NCBI GenBank assembly: GCA_907164885.2
Contig: OU015495.1
Span: 2,686,808 to 2,750,807, forward strand
From: Dolomedes plantarius
Taxonomy: Eukaryota > Arthropoda > Arachnida > Araneae > Dolomedidae
Direction: 5' to 3'
DNA: 64,000 bases
The translations under genes were made by a program, and so were the position numbers. Numbering within the stretch: position 1 is the stretch's first letter; each line of letters begins with the position of its first letter. Shown piece by piece: positions 12,834 through 26,578 of this stretch. The notes beneath the pieces were generated by a model. It was not told the DNA's origin, did no database searches, and saw only the letters and a program-made list of their open reading frames with translations.

Positions 12834-13630
12834 CAGGTAACCGTCCTATAACACGGTAGATAGGTTCCTAGAAAATGCCGTGTTCTGTGAAACCGTGTTA
12901 TATGAGATCCAGAGCCAATACAAAAAGGGGGGTTACGTTCCGAAAACTTATTAAAAACAACCTTTTTTTTAAAAATTTCATATAAACAACTTAATAAATT
13001 TCTTCCTCACCACTGCTAAGTACAATCAAACGAGAACGTTTTTTCGGTTGAACGATATCACCTTCACTTTCAGAACCTCTTTCTTCATTTAGAATTTTTG
13101 CACCTTCTATCCTCTAAAAAATCTGCAATTTTGGTTTGTTTGCTGGTTCTTACAAGGTCATTGTAGATTTCACGGTATAGACAGAGACAATTTTGCAGAG
13201 ACAATTTTGCTTGCTACCTGTATTTAATAATAATTGCCTTTTGAATTTTCGGCTTCTTTCAGCGGAAGGGTCTACATTCAAGAAAAATGATTCAAGACTT
13301 TCAGCTAAGCTTAGGCCTTCTTGTAATTTTATAGAGTTATAAATGAATAAATTATAATTTGTTTATACATTTTCATGTAAAGCCACTGATAGTTCATTAT
13401 ACCTTCCCGTCATTATTTTAAGGTAATTTAGTTTTTAAATGTGTTAAACAAAAATCATGTTATCTAGGGCTGTAGAAGTAGTGTTGTACAAAGGGTTTCG
13501 CAATTTTTTTGTCGTGTTCGAGCGTAACCGTGTTACAGGTTGCAGTGTTATACGAGGGTTTCAGCAATTTATCCTATCGTGTTAGAGCGAAACCATGTTG
13601 TAAGATGCCGTACTGTAGGAGGGCTACCTG
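12834..13630 (-). mobile_element. Tigger/pogo-like deletion derivative
   Basis: Left end CAGGTAACCGTCCTATAAC and reverse-complemented right end CAGGTAGCCCTCCTACAGT, each flanked by TA. Subterminal repeats of the type CCGTGTTA occur at both ends. The interior holds a decayed minus-strand transposase C-terminus. It lies 12 bp from the Tc1-like element that follows. Confidence 0.7.
12993..13180 (-). pseudogene. Tigger-like transposase C-terminus, frameshifted
   Basis: On the minus strand, 13180-13112 reads YREIYNDLVRTSKQTKIAD and then FLE, close to the C-terminal KQTKIxxFF region of Tigger-type transposases. A frameshift then leads into an acidic stretch (NEERGSESEGD) and a basic KKRSR run, plausibly the original tail with a nuclear-targeting patch. 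The catalytic core is absent. Confidence 0.55.
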
Positions 13631-13642
13631 TATTTAATAATA

Positions 13643-15055
13643 CACTCATGGACAAAAAAATTAGCGCACCGAGAAATAATTGCGGGATCGTAACGAAACT
13701 TGCAATGAAGGTACATGTCGGGGAGATATGCAAATGATTAGAAATGCAGCGTGATTGCGCATTACGTATAGCCGGTAGAGGGCGTTGAACATCGTACTAT
13801 GTGGAGTATAAAACAGGTAACCAAAGCTTGTTTGAGTGTGCTGAATCATTTACAAAGGAAGAGCTGAGATAGACATGCCATTACACCGTGTTCGAAGACA
13901 ATATAAGCAGTTGTCGCAGTTTGAGAGGGGGAGAATCGTCGGGATGATGGAAGCTGGGTGGTCAGCTAGGCGAGTAGCTCGTCAATTAGGCCGCTCTGTT
14001 TGTGTTGTGAGGAGGTGTTGGGTCCAGTGGACCCGAGAGATGTCATGTACACGAAGACCAGGCTCAGGACGCCCTCGACAGACCAGTCGTCGAGAAGACC
14101 GCCACATCGTAAGAAATGCACGCGTACAGCCAACTGCTTCATCAGCCGCCATCCAGGCACAGGTAGCACCTTCACTAGGGGCCTCTGTGTCTTCTCGAAC
14201 CATACGAAGGCGCCTGGCTGAAGGACAGTTGGTATCGCGGCGCCCATTACGTGTGCTGCCCTTGACGCCCACCCATCGACGCCTCCGTTTGGAGTTTTGC
14301 CGCGCACGAGGAAACTGGACTGCAGCGGAATGGAACCAGGTCGTCTTTAGCGACGAATCCAGATTCAATCTCGGCAGTGATGACAATCGTGTTCGTGTGT
14401 GGAGAGCCCGTAGTGAACGCTTCAATCCTGCCTTTGCTGTACAGCGACACATCGCTCCCACAGCTGGTGTGATGGTATGGGGTGCCATTGCCTACAATAC
14501 ACGGTCACCCCTAGTATTGTTCCGTGGCACCATGACAGCCCAGCGGTATGTTCATGAAATCCTGCAACCACATGTGTTGCCACTCATACAACGGCTCCCA
14601 GGAGCCATTTTTCAACAAGACAATGCTCGGCCTCATACGGCAAGGGTGTCACAAGACTGTCTCCGCACTGTTACTACCCTTCCTTGGCCTGCCCGATACC
14701 CAGATTTGTCTCCAATCGAGCATATCTGGGATCATTTGGGATGACGAGTTGGGCATCCCACGAGTTTGAACGAACTAGAGGCAAGGTTACAGCAAATATG
14801 GAACGAAATGTCTCAAGACATCATACAGAACTTGTATGACTCAATGCCCGATCGTATCGCATCGTGCATTCGCGCTAGAGGGGGTCCAACGGAGTATTAA
14901 CTCCTCCGTTGTTTTGCCTTTTTCTCTGAAATAAATTATCCTTTTTCTTTCATTTTCTTATCATTTACTTATATCAAAGTAGTCATTACGTATGTAAAAT
15001 TTCGTTTCATTTTGACGACTCCTTCTGGGTGCGCTAATTTTTTTGTCCATGAGTG
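13643..15055 (+). mobile_element. Tc1-like transposon, nearly intact
   Basis: Perfect 28-bp terminal inverted repeats beginning CACTCATGGACAAAAAAA, with TA duplications at 13641-13642 and 15056-15057. Length 1,413 bp, normal for the group. It contains one transposase gene with a single premature stop. Identical terminal repeats and an almost intact frame indicate recent insertion. Confidence 0.93.
13875..14900 (+). pseudogene. Tc1-like transposase with one internal stop
   Basis: Cut-and-paste transposase acting on the flanking inverted repeats. The frame is 342 codons including the terminal stop. Codon 290 (14742-14744) is TGA, probably from CGA, since the frame reads HLG-stop-RVGHP and continues to ARGGPTEY. 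Residues about 13-57 form a first helix-turn-helix, GRPR (65-68) is the AT-hook-like linker, and about 70-125 a second helix-turn-helix. The catalytic residues are D160 (VVFSDESRF), D249 (QQDNARPH) and E282 (SPIEHIW). The D249-E282 gap is 32 residues, shorter than the 34 of typical Tc1 proteins. The start at 13875 is the first ATG, giving MPLHRVRRQY. The stop removes the last 51 residues but leaves the triad. Confidence 0.92.
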
Positions 15056-15057
15056 TA

Positions 15058-15368
15058 ATTGCAATGTCAGCCGCTGGTCCTGCCGGGGCAGTGAGAAGGC
15101 AGAAAGCGTTATTACGTGTTATCGGAAAGCAGCGCGAAGACAGGACAAGAGTGAAAAGAAGAGAGCGCGAAAATCCTCTGCTGAACCTTTTAGACTATTG
15201 GGGGCTCTAGGCATTTAGAATTCTATAATTGGTTAGAATCGGACATATGATTGACCACTCGAAGGTATGATTCAAAGTCTCATGCCCCTGAATCCTCTTG
15301 ACTCATCTCTCCACGCGCCTGTTAGTGGGTAGGAGGTTAAAAACAACTCTGATGTTCCACGCTGGCAG
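15058..15368. other. no gene recognised
   Basis: Moderate GC sequence between two elements. A 68-codon frame starting inside the Tc1 terminus has no known motif. Confidence 0.4.
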
Positions 15369-15930
15369 TTAAGGCTGCTATGTACTAAGAAAAAAAAATC
15401 GTATTTCCCTTTTTCTCTTAATGCAGACTCTTGTGGTGGGAGGAGTCCAGTTGACAGTTTGAGAATTCCACCCCCCTTAGGATTGACATTTTGAGGGATT
15501 GTAATGGCTCTCTCTCTATAGGGAGGTTAAGCGTTGCCCCCAAATTTTTTATTTAAAATATATTTTTGTCAACTATTTACAGGTACATCAATGCTGATAA
15601 TCAAATGAAATTGGTATTGTCAGATAGCCTGAACTTTTCTGCAAAGCGCTACAGGATTCATTTTATAAATTTCGTCCATCGAAGGAACTTATGAGCGTTT
15701 AAAACACACTATACCAGATTTTACCCCCGAATAATTTAAATTGCAAAATATTAATTGCATTTTTTTTAAAAACGAAAAATGTACACAAGTGTAAAATTTC
15801 TTTCTCTATGACAGAATACAATTAAAAAAAAAAATCTTTGACTCCAAGTCGGCAATCCGTGGACACATTTTCTCCATAGGTTAACATTGAGGTGAGCGAA
15901 TCCAATGGGGTTAGTACATAGCAGCCTTAA
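15369..15930 (+). mobile_element. TTAA-flanked element, family A, copy 2
   Basis: TIRs TTAAGGCTGCTATGTACTAA and TTAGTACATAGCAGCCTTAA; the TTAA target lies at 15369-15372 and 15927-15930. 562 bp, the same length as copy 1 and in opposite orientation. No coding capacity. Confidence 0.8.
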
Positions 15931-16081
15931 GGGAATAAAATAGTTGGTTAATTCGTTTATTCCTAGGTCGCAATTTGGAACAGCGGCTGTGCTTTATTGA
16001 GGGGAATTTAGAATACGTGACAGGTAATAATTGTGGGGCATTATCGTTACATATATACATGCATACATAAACATACATTTA

Positions 16082-16255
16082 GAGTGAAACTTCTCTAGCC
16101 GGACACCCCTCTAAACGGGCATATTTTGTTCAGAACCGATTAAAGAATCCGTAACGCCAACGTTATGGAAGAAACCTCAGTTCGACAGCCACCCCTCAAA
16201 ACGGCCACCTTTTTTTCGGAACCATTACTAGCCGCTATAGCTCTAAGTTCCACTG
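16082..16255. mobile_element. short pogo/Tigger-like TIR element
   Basis: 174 bp between TA dinucleotides. The left end GAGTGAAACTTCTCTAGCCGG resembles the reverse-complemented right end CAGTGGAACTTAGAGCTATA, and CCCCTC(T/A)AAACGG blocks are repeated inside both ends. No coding capacity. Confidence 0.5.
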
Positions 16256-16489
16256 TACATATATATTTTATATAAATATATACACCAAATTAATTTTATT
16301 TAATTAGATTAACAGTCAAACATAGAGTCGTACAAAGTATCATTAAAACATCACCATTGCTCAGTTTTCCCGCTTTCTTCTGCATACAAAAAGAAGTAAT
16401 AATCATATAATGTGCAATTTTTTTTTAATCGCAAACTTTCCGAAAAAGTTGCCAAAAATTATGAAAGCATACAAAAATTTAATAAAAGC

Positions 16490-16606
16490 TTCTTTTTTTT
16501 ATACAGAGACGCTCGTTATTGTAATTCATGTCATTGACACCCGAAATCAAGCTGTTTTTCAAAGTGAGAAGAGGTTCGTGACTTTTTGGAAGTTTTGGGA
16601 ACCGCT
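16490..16606. mobile_element. hAT terminal fragment
   Basis: Ends in GAAGTTTTGGGAACCGCT, the complement of an AGCGGTTCCCAAAACTTC-type hAT terminus. The matching left end was not found, so this appears truncated. Confidence 0.4.
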
Positions 16607-17999
16607 AATCTAGTTCCCTTATATAAAGATAACAGGAGTGATAAAACTTCTAATACTTTGCATATTACTTCAAAATTTCGTAACCCTTTCAACTGCCAAT
16701 AAAATGACTGAAATAATATTTCGAGCTTGGAGCAGACACACGATGTACCATACGGCTACCGTTATCCTCATTCCTACTACATCCGAGTAGCGCAATCCCT
16801 GCCTCCCTAGATCGTTTTCGAGAGATAATACCATACCCCCGGCTGTCGGACAAGAGTAGTTAAAAAGCGAATAAGGCCATGCGAAAGAAGTCATCCCCTT
16901 TCACAATTTCAAATGTCAGACTCGTTCCACGGACACGATATTGAACGCATGCAACGATTTTGCTTTTATGACTTTCGAACAGTGGCATCGCGAAAGCATT
17001 AAATTCCTTAAAGAAAATGCGAGAGTTTAGAGGCAATAAAACGGGCCTGCACGGGGCGCGCCTGTGTCTGAGAGGGATTCCAATAAGTCCAACTTAACAG
17101 TTTCGTATTACGGATACGTTCGGAAGAGGATACTTGGAAGACTTACAGAAGGCACGCGGGTGTTGTTTCCTCCATCCCGAGTTTATATTAATTTAGTTCG
17201 AAAACGGAAAAAGTTGATTAGGAATGGAATTTGGGAAGAATAAAAGTTTTGATAGCCTGCGTGATACTTGAAGCCGCTTTCGACTCGGAACAAATTTGTA
17301 AATATTTATCTTTCGAAATACGATTACAGATGACAAAGCATTTAAATAATTTATTGTCGTAAAGAAGAGAAAAAAGAAGTAATTTGAGAACCAAAAGGGA
17401 GTTTGATACGTACGGGAAATGAGATTTTATTTGTATTTCTAGGACCGTAAAAAGTACTTTAGTATTTTAGTTTCAAATGAATATTTTTCTTAAAAGATCT
17501 TATTTATTACTTCAATTTCGCTCTAATAAACAACAGGACTTCATCATTCGTAATGCAATGCATCTATCATTTGTTATTTTTCTTTGAATGAAATATCTGT
17601 GTTTCCGAATGCCATTTGAGCACTGGCAGTTTACTTATTCGTAGAAAGATTATTTATAATTATTTTCTAAAGATTTCCTTCACAGATATATTAACAAAAG
17701 TTTCATGTTCAGTCAAATCTGCATGGAATATTTAGACGTAAAAATTTTTTAAGTATCATTTAAGATCTGTTAAATTAGCAGAATGAAATTACAAAATATA
17801 TCTTATATGAAACTTTCATCGAAAGAAAATGTTAAAAAGTAGTTAATTGTGTTTCTTTCCTTTTTTTTTTTCCTTTTTGAAGAATCACTATTTCTTCAAA
17901 GAAAATTTTAAAGTAGATCAGTTTTTGTTTAAAAAAATTAATCTTTTTTTAACTCAAAACTAATCTAAATCACTTAGCACACTGAATTATCTGCACATA
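16607..17999. other. no gene recognised
   Basis: AT-rich sequence. No tRNA boxes, element termini or coding motifs recognised. Confidence 0.5.
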
Positions 18000-18001
18000 T
18001 A

Positions 18002-19444
18002 CAATGGACGCTCGTTAATTCGAACTCGGTTAATTCGAACTTTCGGTTAATTCGAAATAATCCAAAGGCCCCAAAAAACTTGTATTGGAATTAATGTTAA
18101 AAATATCTCATTAATTTGAACTAAATTTTTATCACTTCGGTTAATTCGAACTAAAAATTTGACAAAAAAAATTCTTTTTTGTCGTTGAATGGAGAAAATA
18201 CACACTGCATTTATTATTTTGTGTGTCAAAATCATCAGTATTTCTTTTCTGTGTAAAGATGCACATGCCTGCATTCCTAGACTATTGCATGTCCACTGAA
18301 CGTTAGTAGCTATTGTCCTTCTTATTAGTGCTAAACAGAAAAAGCAATTTTCCTTTGTATCGAGTTTCTTAGAATTTAAAAAAAACCAGTCTTTACTACT
18401 GATTCTAGGAAGCTGCGTCAGTTATACCTGCAGTGCAGACAAGTTAATGTGGTCTAGTTTTTCTTCCTCATTGTGTGGTGTGAACGTGTAAAAATTCAGG
18501 ACGTCTACACGTGGAAAGTACAAAACCCTAACTTTGGAGACAAAGGTAGAAATTTTAAAGAAAGTAGAGAATGGCGAATGTAAAACAAAGTTAGCAGCTG
18601 ACTATGGAATTAAAAAAATGCCTTGTCAACTAATTTGAAAAACAAGGAGTCAATTTTAGATTCATGGGAAAAATCAAAATTTGCTAGAGGAAGGAAACGC
18701 ATGAGAAATGCGTCCCAAGAAGATTTAGAAAAAACTCTACTACTATGGTTCCAGGATGTTAGATCGCGAAATTTTCCGATAAATGAACCTCTAGTGCTGA
18801 TGAAGGCTGGGATGATGAATTGGCAAGTCGAATGAGTATTGAAGATTTTAAATGCAGTGATGGATGGCTTTCTCGATTTAAGTCAAGGCACAATATTTCT
18901 TATCAAACTGTATGTGACCAAAACTCTGATGTAAACGAAGACGTATGCACTAATTTCGGTAGGAAACTGCCAGGGCTTTTCTCTACTTACCTGCTGAAAG
19001 ATATTTTTAATGCGGCCATAATGGACAAAGCTATAATGGACTCTATTAAAACTCTGAAAGCATTTATTCCGATGGAACCTTCCTCTGAAAATGAATTGAA
19101 ATGTTTACTTCAAATCGAGAAGCTGGCTGAACAATGTAGGCATCATAAACAGAACCAAACGTCCATCTTACAGTTTTTCACCAAAGTGTAATTCATATTT
19201 TTAATTAAAGTTTACTTTCTACTGCATATCTTCTGCTTCATTTTATGATTAAGGTAAATCTGTATTGTTTTTTAATATGTTTAATTTTAGATAACGTAGT
19301 ATAATATATTTTCTGGGGTTATACATACTAGGAGATTTTTCTTCTTCAGTGATACACATTTAAAGTTATATATTTTCGCTTAACATCGGATAATTCGAAC
19401 CTTTTTTTGAGAACCTTTGAGTTCGAATTAACGACCGTCCACTG
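18002..19444 (+). mobile_element. Tigger-like transposon, internally deleted
   Basis: TA duplications at 18000-18001 and 19445-19446. Inverted ends read CAATGGACGCTCGTTAATTC and, reverse-complemented, CAGTGGACGGTCGTTAATTC. Subterminal repeats of GTTAATTCGAA recur at 18016, 18028 and 18046. It carries the two ends of a transposase gene without the catalytic centre. Confidence 0.85.
18513..19191 (+). pseudogene. Tigger-like (CENP-B/pogo) transposase, head joined to tail
   Basis: Three reading-frame segments in order. 18513-18620 encodes a psq-type helix-turn-helix (LTLETKVEILKKVENGECK and LAADYGIKK). After a frameshift, 18623-18820 continues LKNKESILDSW and RKRMRNASQEDLEKTLLLWF, a CENP-B-type second DNA-binding domain. 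After another shift, 18820-19191 gives IEDFKCSDGWLSRFKSRHN, the end of that domain. The sequence then passes within about 20 codons to a C-terminal tail ending LQFFTKV. The roughly 200-residue DDE/DDD nuclease core expected between them is missing, so a deletion derivative is inferred. Confidence 0.8.
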
Positions 19445-19445
19445 T

Positions 19446-20324
19446 ATTTTAATTTCGTGACAAAAAGTGACATTTTATAGTTAAATATTATTAAAAAATT
19501 TATTATAATATAAATACTAGTTTATGTATTTATTTTATTCATAAAACAATGTTTTTTCATTAATAATATTTAAAAAACTAATTAATAATTAATAACTTTT
19601 GAAAAAAAAACTTTTGAAAAGAACTTTTTCTGAAATCCTCATATTTTAAATTTACATTAAAATATAATGAATACTAAAGTAGCTAGCTGTCAGCAATTTT
19701 TTTTTCAATGCGGCGCATATCATTTTACATTTCCTCAAAAAAACTTATTTCACAATGTGCGATATTACCAAAGAAAAAATTTTTGCATTTACCTGTAGCT
19801 AACATCATAACTTCTTTCATACATGAAAGCCATTATAGATTTTCTCCCATTAGATTCATATTCCTTTCTATAGGGGGATTAACAGAATTCCCGGACGACG
19901 ATAAAACGATACAGCTATCCACTATACGTCAGAAAATATAAGTAATAAAAGAAAGAAATACGTCCCCATCCGATGGGCTTCCTCTTCAAAAGAGAGAAGA
20001 CTTCCAACAAAAAAGTCGGAAATGCACGAGTAGCGTGTTCTCCCACTATTACCGTGCGCTTTGTACTCTGTCCCCCATTAGGAAAAATGCCATGCTATTA
20101 TTTTCAATGAATCCTGGAGTATATATAAAAAAAAAGGCTGGGGGTGGGGGGCTGGAATTTTCTGTCCGGATGATTGGTAAGGGATTCCGCCCCCGTCCGA
20201 CTAGCTAGACGTCCGGGGATCTGTCGGGAGAATAAAGATGATTAGACTTTTTTTTCCGGAAAGTTAATGCAACAAATTTGAATCGTGTGTAAGCAGATTT
20301 CTGATTTTAGCAGTGCAGGCAGCA
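19446..20324. other. no host gene; one arm of a diverged repeat pair
   Basis: 19960-20110 resembles 23325-23470 (shared GACTTCC, CAAAAAAGTCGGAAATGCAC-type block, CTATTATTG/CC, CCATTA). Otherwise AT-rich with a G-run near 20141-20150. Confidence 0.4.
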
Positions 20325-20335
20325 GGACGAAAGGT

Positions 20336-20552
20336 CTTTCTTTTTTAGCGGAGGCACTTGTCGTGTAGACATTCGCCTGTAATTCACCGCAGTTTTGCTG
20401 GCCATTTTACTATGGGGAAATCAGATAGGCGGACCAGCATTACCCCCTACGAAGGGACGACACAAACGGACGTATTTTAGTGGTCCGACGCCGGGATTCG
20501 ATCCGATCACCCTCAGCAGCGAACTGTACCACAGGGCCACCACAAGCCCGCT
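20336..20552 (-). mobile_element. tRNA-derived SINE, family A, copy 2
   Basis: Exact 11-bp duplication GGACGAAAGGT at 20325-20335 and 20553-20563. On the minus strand the head TGGTGGCCCTGTGGTACAG is followed by a B-box GGATCGAATCCCGG and the family body shared with 8952-9169 (GTCGTCCC, GGCCAGCAAAACTGCGGTG, GACAAGTGCCTCCGC). Confidence 0.8.
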
Positions 20553-20818
20553 GGACGAAAGGTACTAAATGAACACTTCGTATCTTGGAGGGCAAGCACG
20601 CTTCCCGAAATCCTAAATTTTTTGTGCTATACAGCAACGGTTCTAACCCGGAGCCATATATCCCCCCCCCCGAGGGCCTTAGGATATTCCAGGGGGGGGA
20701 GGCACAAGACTAGGGACCACGGAGGGAAGCAAAGTGCAGCATTGGGTATTATACAGATGCTGAATATTCTCAGTTTCACTTTTTGGTAGCAGTTATAGAT
20801 GTACTGAAAATGACGATA

Positions 20819-21111
20819 AAACTATAACTAAACGCATGGCGCAACAGTCCGCTGTGGACCAAGACCGGCGGTGCCCATCTCCGCTTTCTTGACCGTGGGC
20901 TTGGGGTGCCATGCATCCTATGTCTCAGTCAGGTGGTCAACCTGACGTGGGACCCACAGAGTTTAGTTCCAAAGCATGCGTGGTCCTCATTTTAACGACC
21001 CACTCAAGGGTTGAAAAGCTGAGTCTACCTTACCCAGTAGCAGGATCGAACCCTGTACCTGTGGTGTGGCAGATTGAAGCTTTTAATCACTTCGCCACCG
21101 GGCGTTGAAAC
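20819..21111 (-). mobile_element. tRNA-derived SINE, family B, copy 1
   Basis: On the minus strand the head is CCCGGTGGCGAAGTGATTAA (A-box) with B-box GGGTTCGATCCTG. The body matches 48121-48400, including CTCAGCCTTTCA-like, GTCCCACGTNACGTTGACCA and GTTGCGCCATG blocks. Duplication ATGACGATA flanks it (20810-20818 and 21112-21120). Confidence 0.8.
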
Positions 21112-21120
21112 ATGACGATA

Positions 21121-21930
21121 TTATTGTGTGTATGTGAAAATTTTGATGTATCTATATCGTGATATGGAAGTTTGCTTTCGTAATCTGCTTGACAGGGATA
21201 TACCAGCCTGGGTAGCCGATTCTTTTACTGTGAATGCTACTGTTGATGATGTTTCTTCGAATAAAGCGCCCATGAAGCTGTAGAGCGACGTAACTTTTAG
21301 TCAAGAAAAACCCTATTTTCAGATAAAGAGTAAAATATCGAAACATTTTCCACATCTTTGGAATAAAGTGAAATTATTTTCCATAGCATTTTCCACTTCT
21401 TAATCGGTGGAATCAGATTTTAGTCGGGTAAGTTATTTATTAGTTACTTATTTCTTTACGCAATGGACAAAGGTGATCTTCTGTTATCCCTCTCACAGTA
21501 ACAGAACCAGATATAAAAATGTTTATGTTTGGACACCAAGCTCCCACTGATCGATAAAATTCTTAAAGTACAAATTTTTATGTAATTGTATTTGGTATAA
21601 ATTATATATAATAAATGTTCTAGTTAAAAAAAAGAAAACCGCTGAATAGAGCTACCTTACTCTCCATAGAACAAGGGGGCCACAGGTAAAAATAAACAGG
21701 CTGAAAGGGGACCATAGTCCAAAAGGTTGAGTAGCATTAAAGCTGTAATATTATCAAAGTGATGATCAGACAGGAATAGGTAAGAAAGGAGTGGGAACAA
21801 ATAAATCCCCACAGGGAATAGAGAAAGCTCAAACAAGTAAAAACAAAAGTGCGATCACCCAGAAATTAAAAGAAGTACACTTTAAAAGTTTTTTCTGATA
21901 GAACGATCTATTCATGCTAGGAGATTGTAT
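21121..21930. other. no gene recognised
   Basis: No motifs or element ends found; small frames only. Confidence 0.5.
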
Positions 21931-21948
21931 ATCTAATCTATCTATCTA

Positions 21949-24110
<2,162 letters not shown>

Positions 24111-24891
24111 TCTATATATATATAACAGTTCCGTAACTGACTGACTCACTGACTGATTCACTAACTGACAGATAACGCACAAATCAAACCACTGGATCTA
24201 AAGGGTTGAAATTTTGCATGGCGATTCTTCTTATAGTGTAGGGGTGCACTAAGAAAGATTTTTTAAAAAATCTTCTTAGATTTTTTTAAATTACACTTTT
24301 AGGCTTTTTTTGTAACATTCTTTGAAGTTTGCATTTAAAATAATAATCTGAGGGTTATGAAATTTATATCACGAGAAAGATCATAAAAATTCCCTTAAAA
24401 TGATATCTTTTTCGAATCTTTACCTCCATTTTCTTATATTTGGTGAATTTTTAAAGATTAAATTTTAAAATTTAATTTATTAAATGCTGATCACGTGATT
24501 TCTTTTTCTGGTACTTTAAATAAATTTATCATCACGTCCATAACAATGAAATAGACAAAAATATTTTTTTTTCTTGCTAATGCGGCAGACGATTGGACAT
24601 TATAAAAAAAATATTAAAATACAGTAAAAGATATATTCCTCAAACTGTACTATATTCTTTAGTATGTCCTATTAGATTTAATTTGAATATTTTCTTCTAC
24701 ATTATTTTGTCTATAAAAATATCTTTTACAATTTTTTATAAATATATATATATATTTTTTTACATCAATTCTATACATTTATCGTCGTATTTATTATACA
24801 TACATATATATATATATTGGATTAATTGCATACATTGACCGTTGTATTTAATTTGAATCTACTCCGTAGCGAAGTGCGGGTTTTCAGCTAG
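24111..24891 (+). mobile_element. Helitron-like non-autonomous element, copy 3
   Basis: Starts TCTATATATATAACAG after A and ends GTGCGGGTTTTCAGCTAG; the next base is C instead of the usual T. The ACTGACTG tract and the TGATCACGTGATTTC block are present. 781 bp, no protein. Confidence 0.8.
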
Positions 24892-25039
24892 CTTTTTCAT
24901 ATATTTTTTGGTATTGAAAATTGAAATCAGAAGAATCTCTCTGTCTTGCTATTTACGGGAAACATTAATTCCAAAAACTAAGTTTAAATCTGATAAGCAA
25001 AAATCCACTCAAAGAGAAGCAGCATCTACTAAAGCAATT

Positions 25040-25310
25040 GATGGTTCAATCTTCTGTACTAATATTTATAAAAAAAAAGTCCATAAAGAATTAAGGCATA
25101 TGTGGATGTTAGCAGTGCGAGCTTCCATTGTTCGACACTGGATTCGAATCCTTGGTAAGGTATGGATGTTTATATGCTGTTCCCCCATAAGGATCTTTGT
25201 CGGTTGCACCCATATTAAAGTACCAGCAAAACTTGTTATGTATGTGGGTATAAATTAACAGGATAAGTGATTACGGTATCGAAACAATAAATAAATTAAT
25301 AATAAAGGTT
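25040..25310 (+). mobile_element. diverged tRNA-derived SINE, family A-like
   Basis: B-box-like GGATTCGAATCCTTGG (25140-25155), then CCCCCATAAGGA, CCCATATTAAAGTACCAGCAA and an (AAATA)n tail, in the same order as the family A SINE at 8952-9169. The 5' boundary is uncertain. Confidence 0.5.
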
Positions 25311-25671
25311 TTGATCGCAGAGATTTGTATAACTATTTTTAATAACTGAGGAGGTTAAATATAAACTACTTTTAATAAGTTAAAAATACAAAGTAAATTG
25401 AGAATTGTGGTAAGCCGTTTTGGATCGGCCTGTTAGTTGACGATCTGTCTCAGCCATTGTGCTGCAAAAGATGACCACAGCGCTTCCAGCAAAAATAAAG
25501 TATTTTTGGTTTTACCATTTTTGTAGAAAATATCTCCCAGTTTATCTTCCTCAAGCCATTTTTAAATGTGTTTAAACGACTCTTATAGGTGGGAAGATAT
25601 AGAGTTGAATTACCTTTATCAGTTTAAAGTTACATATTTACACATATACTTGTATATTTCGAGGCATTTAA
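25311..25671. other. no gene recognised
   Basis: AT-rich spacer without recognised features. Confidence 0.5.

Positions 25672-26578
<907 letters not shown>

Noticed and set aside
13966..14488. Long minus-strand frames of 113 and 168 codons
   Set aside because: They lie antisense to the recognised Tc1-like transposase gene and have no independent motif.
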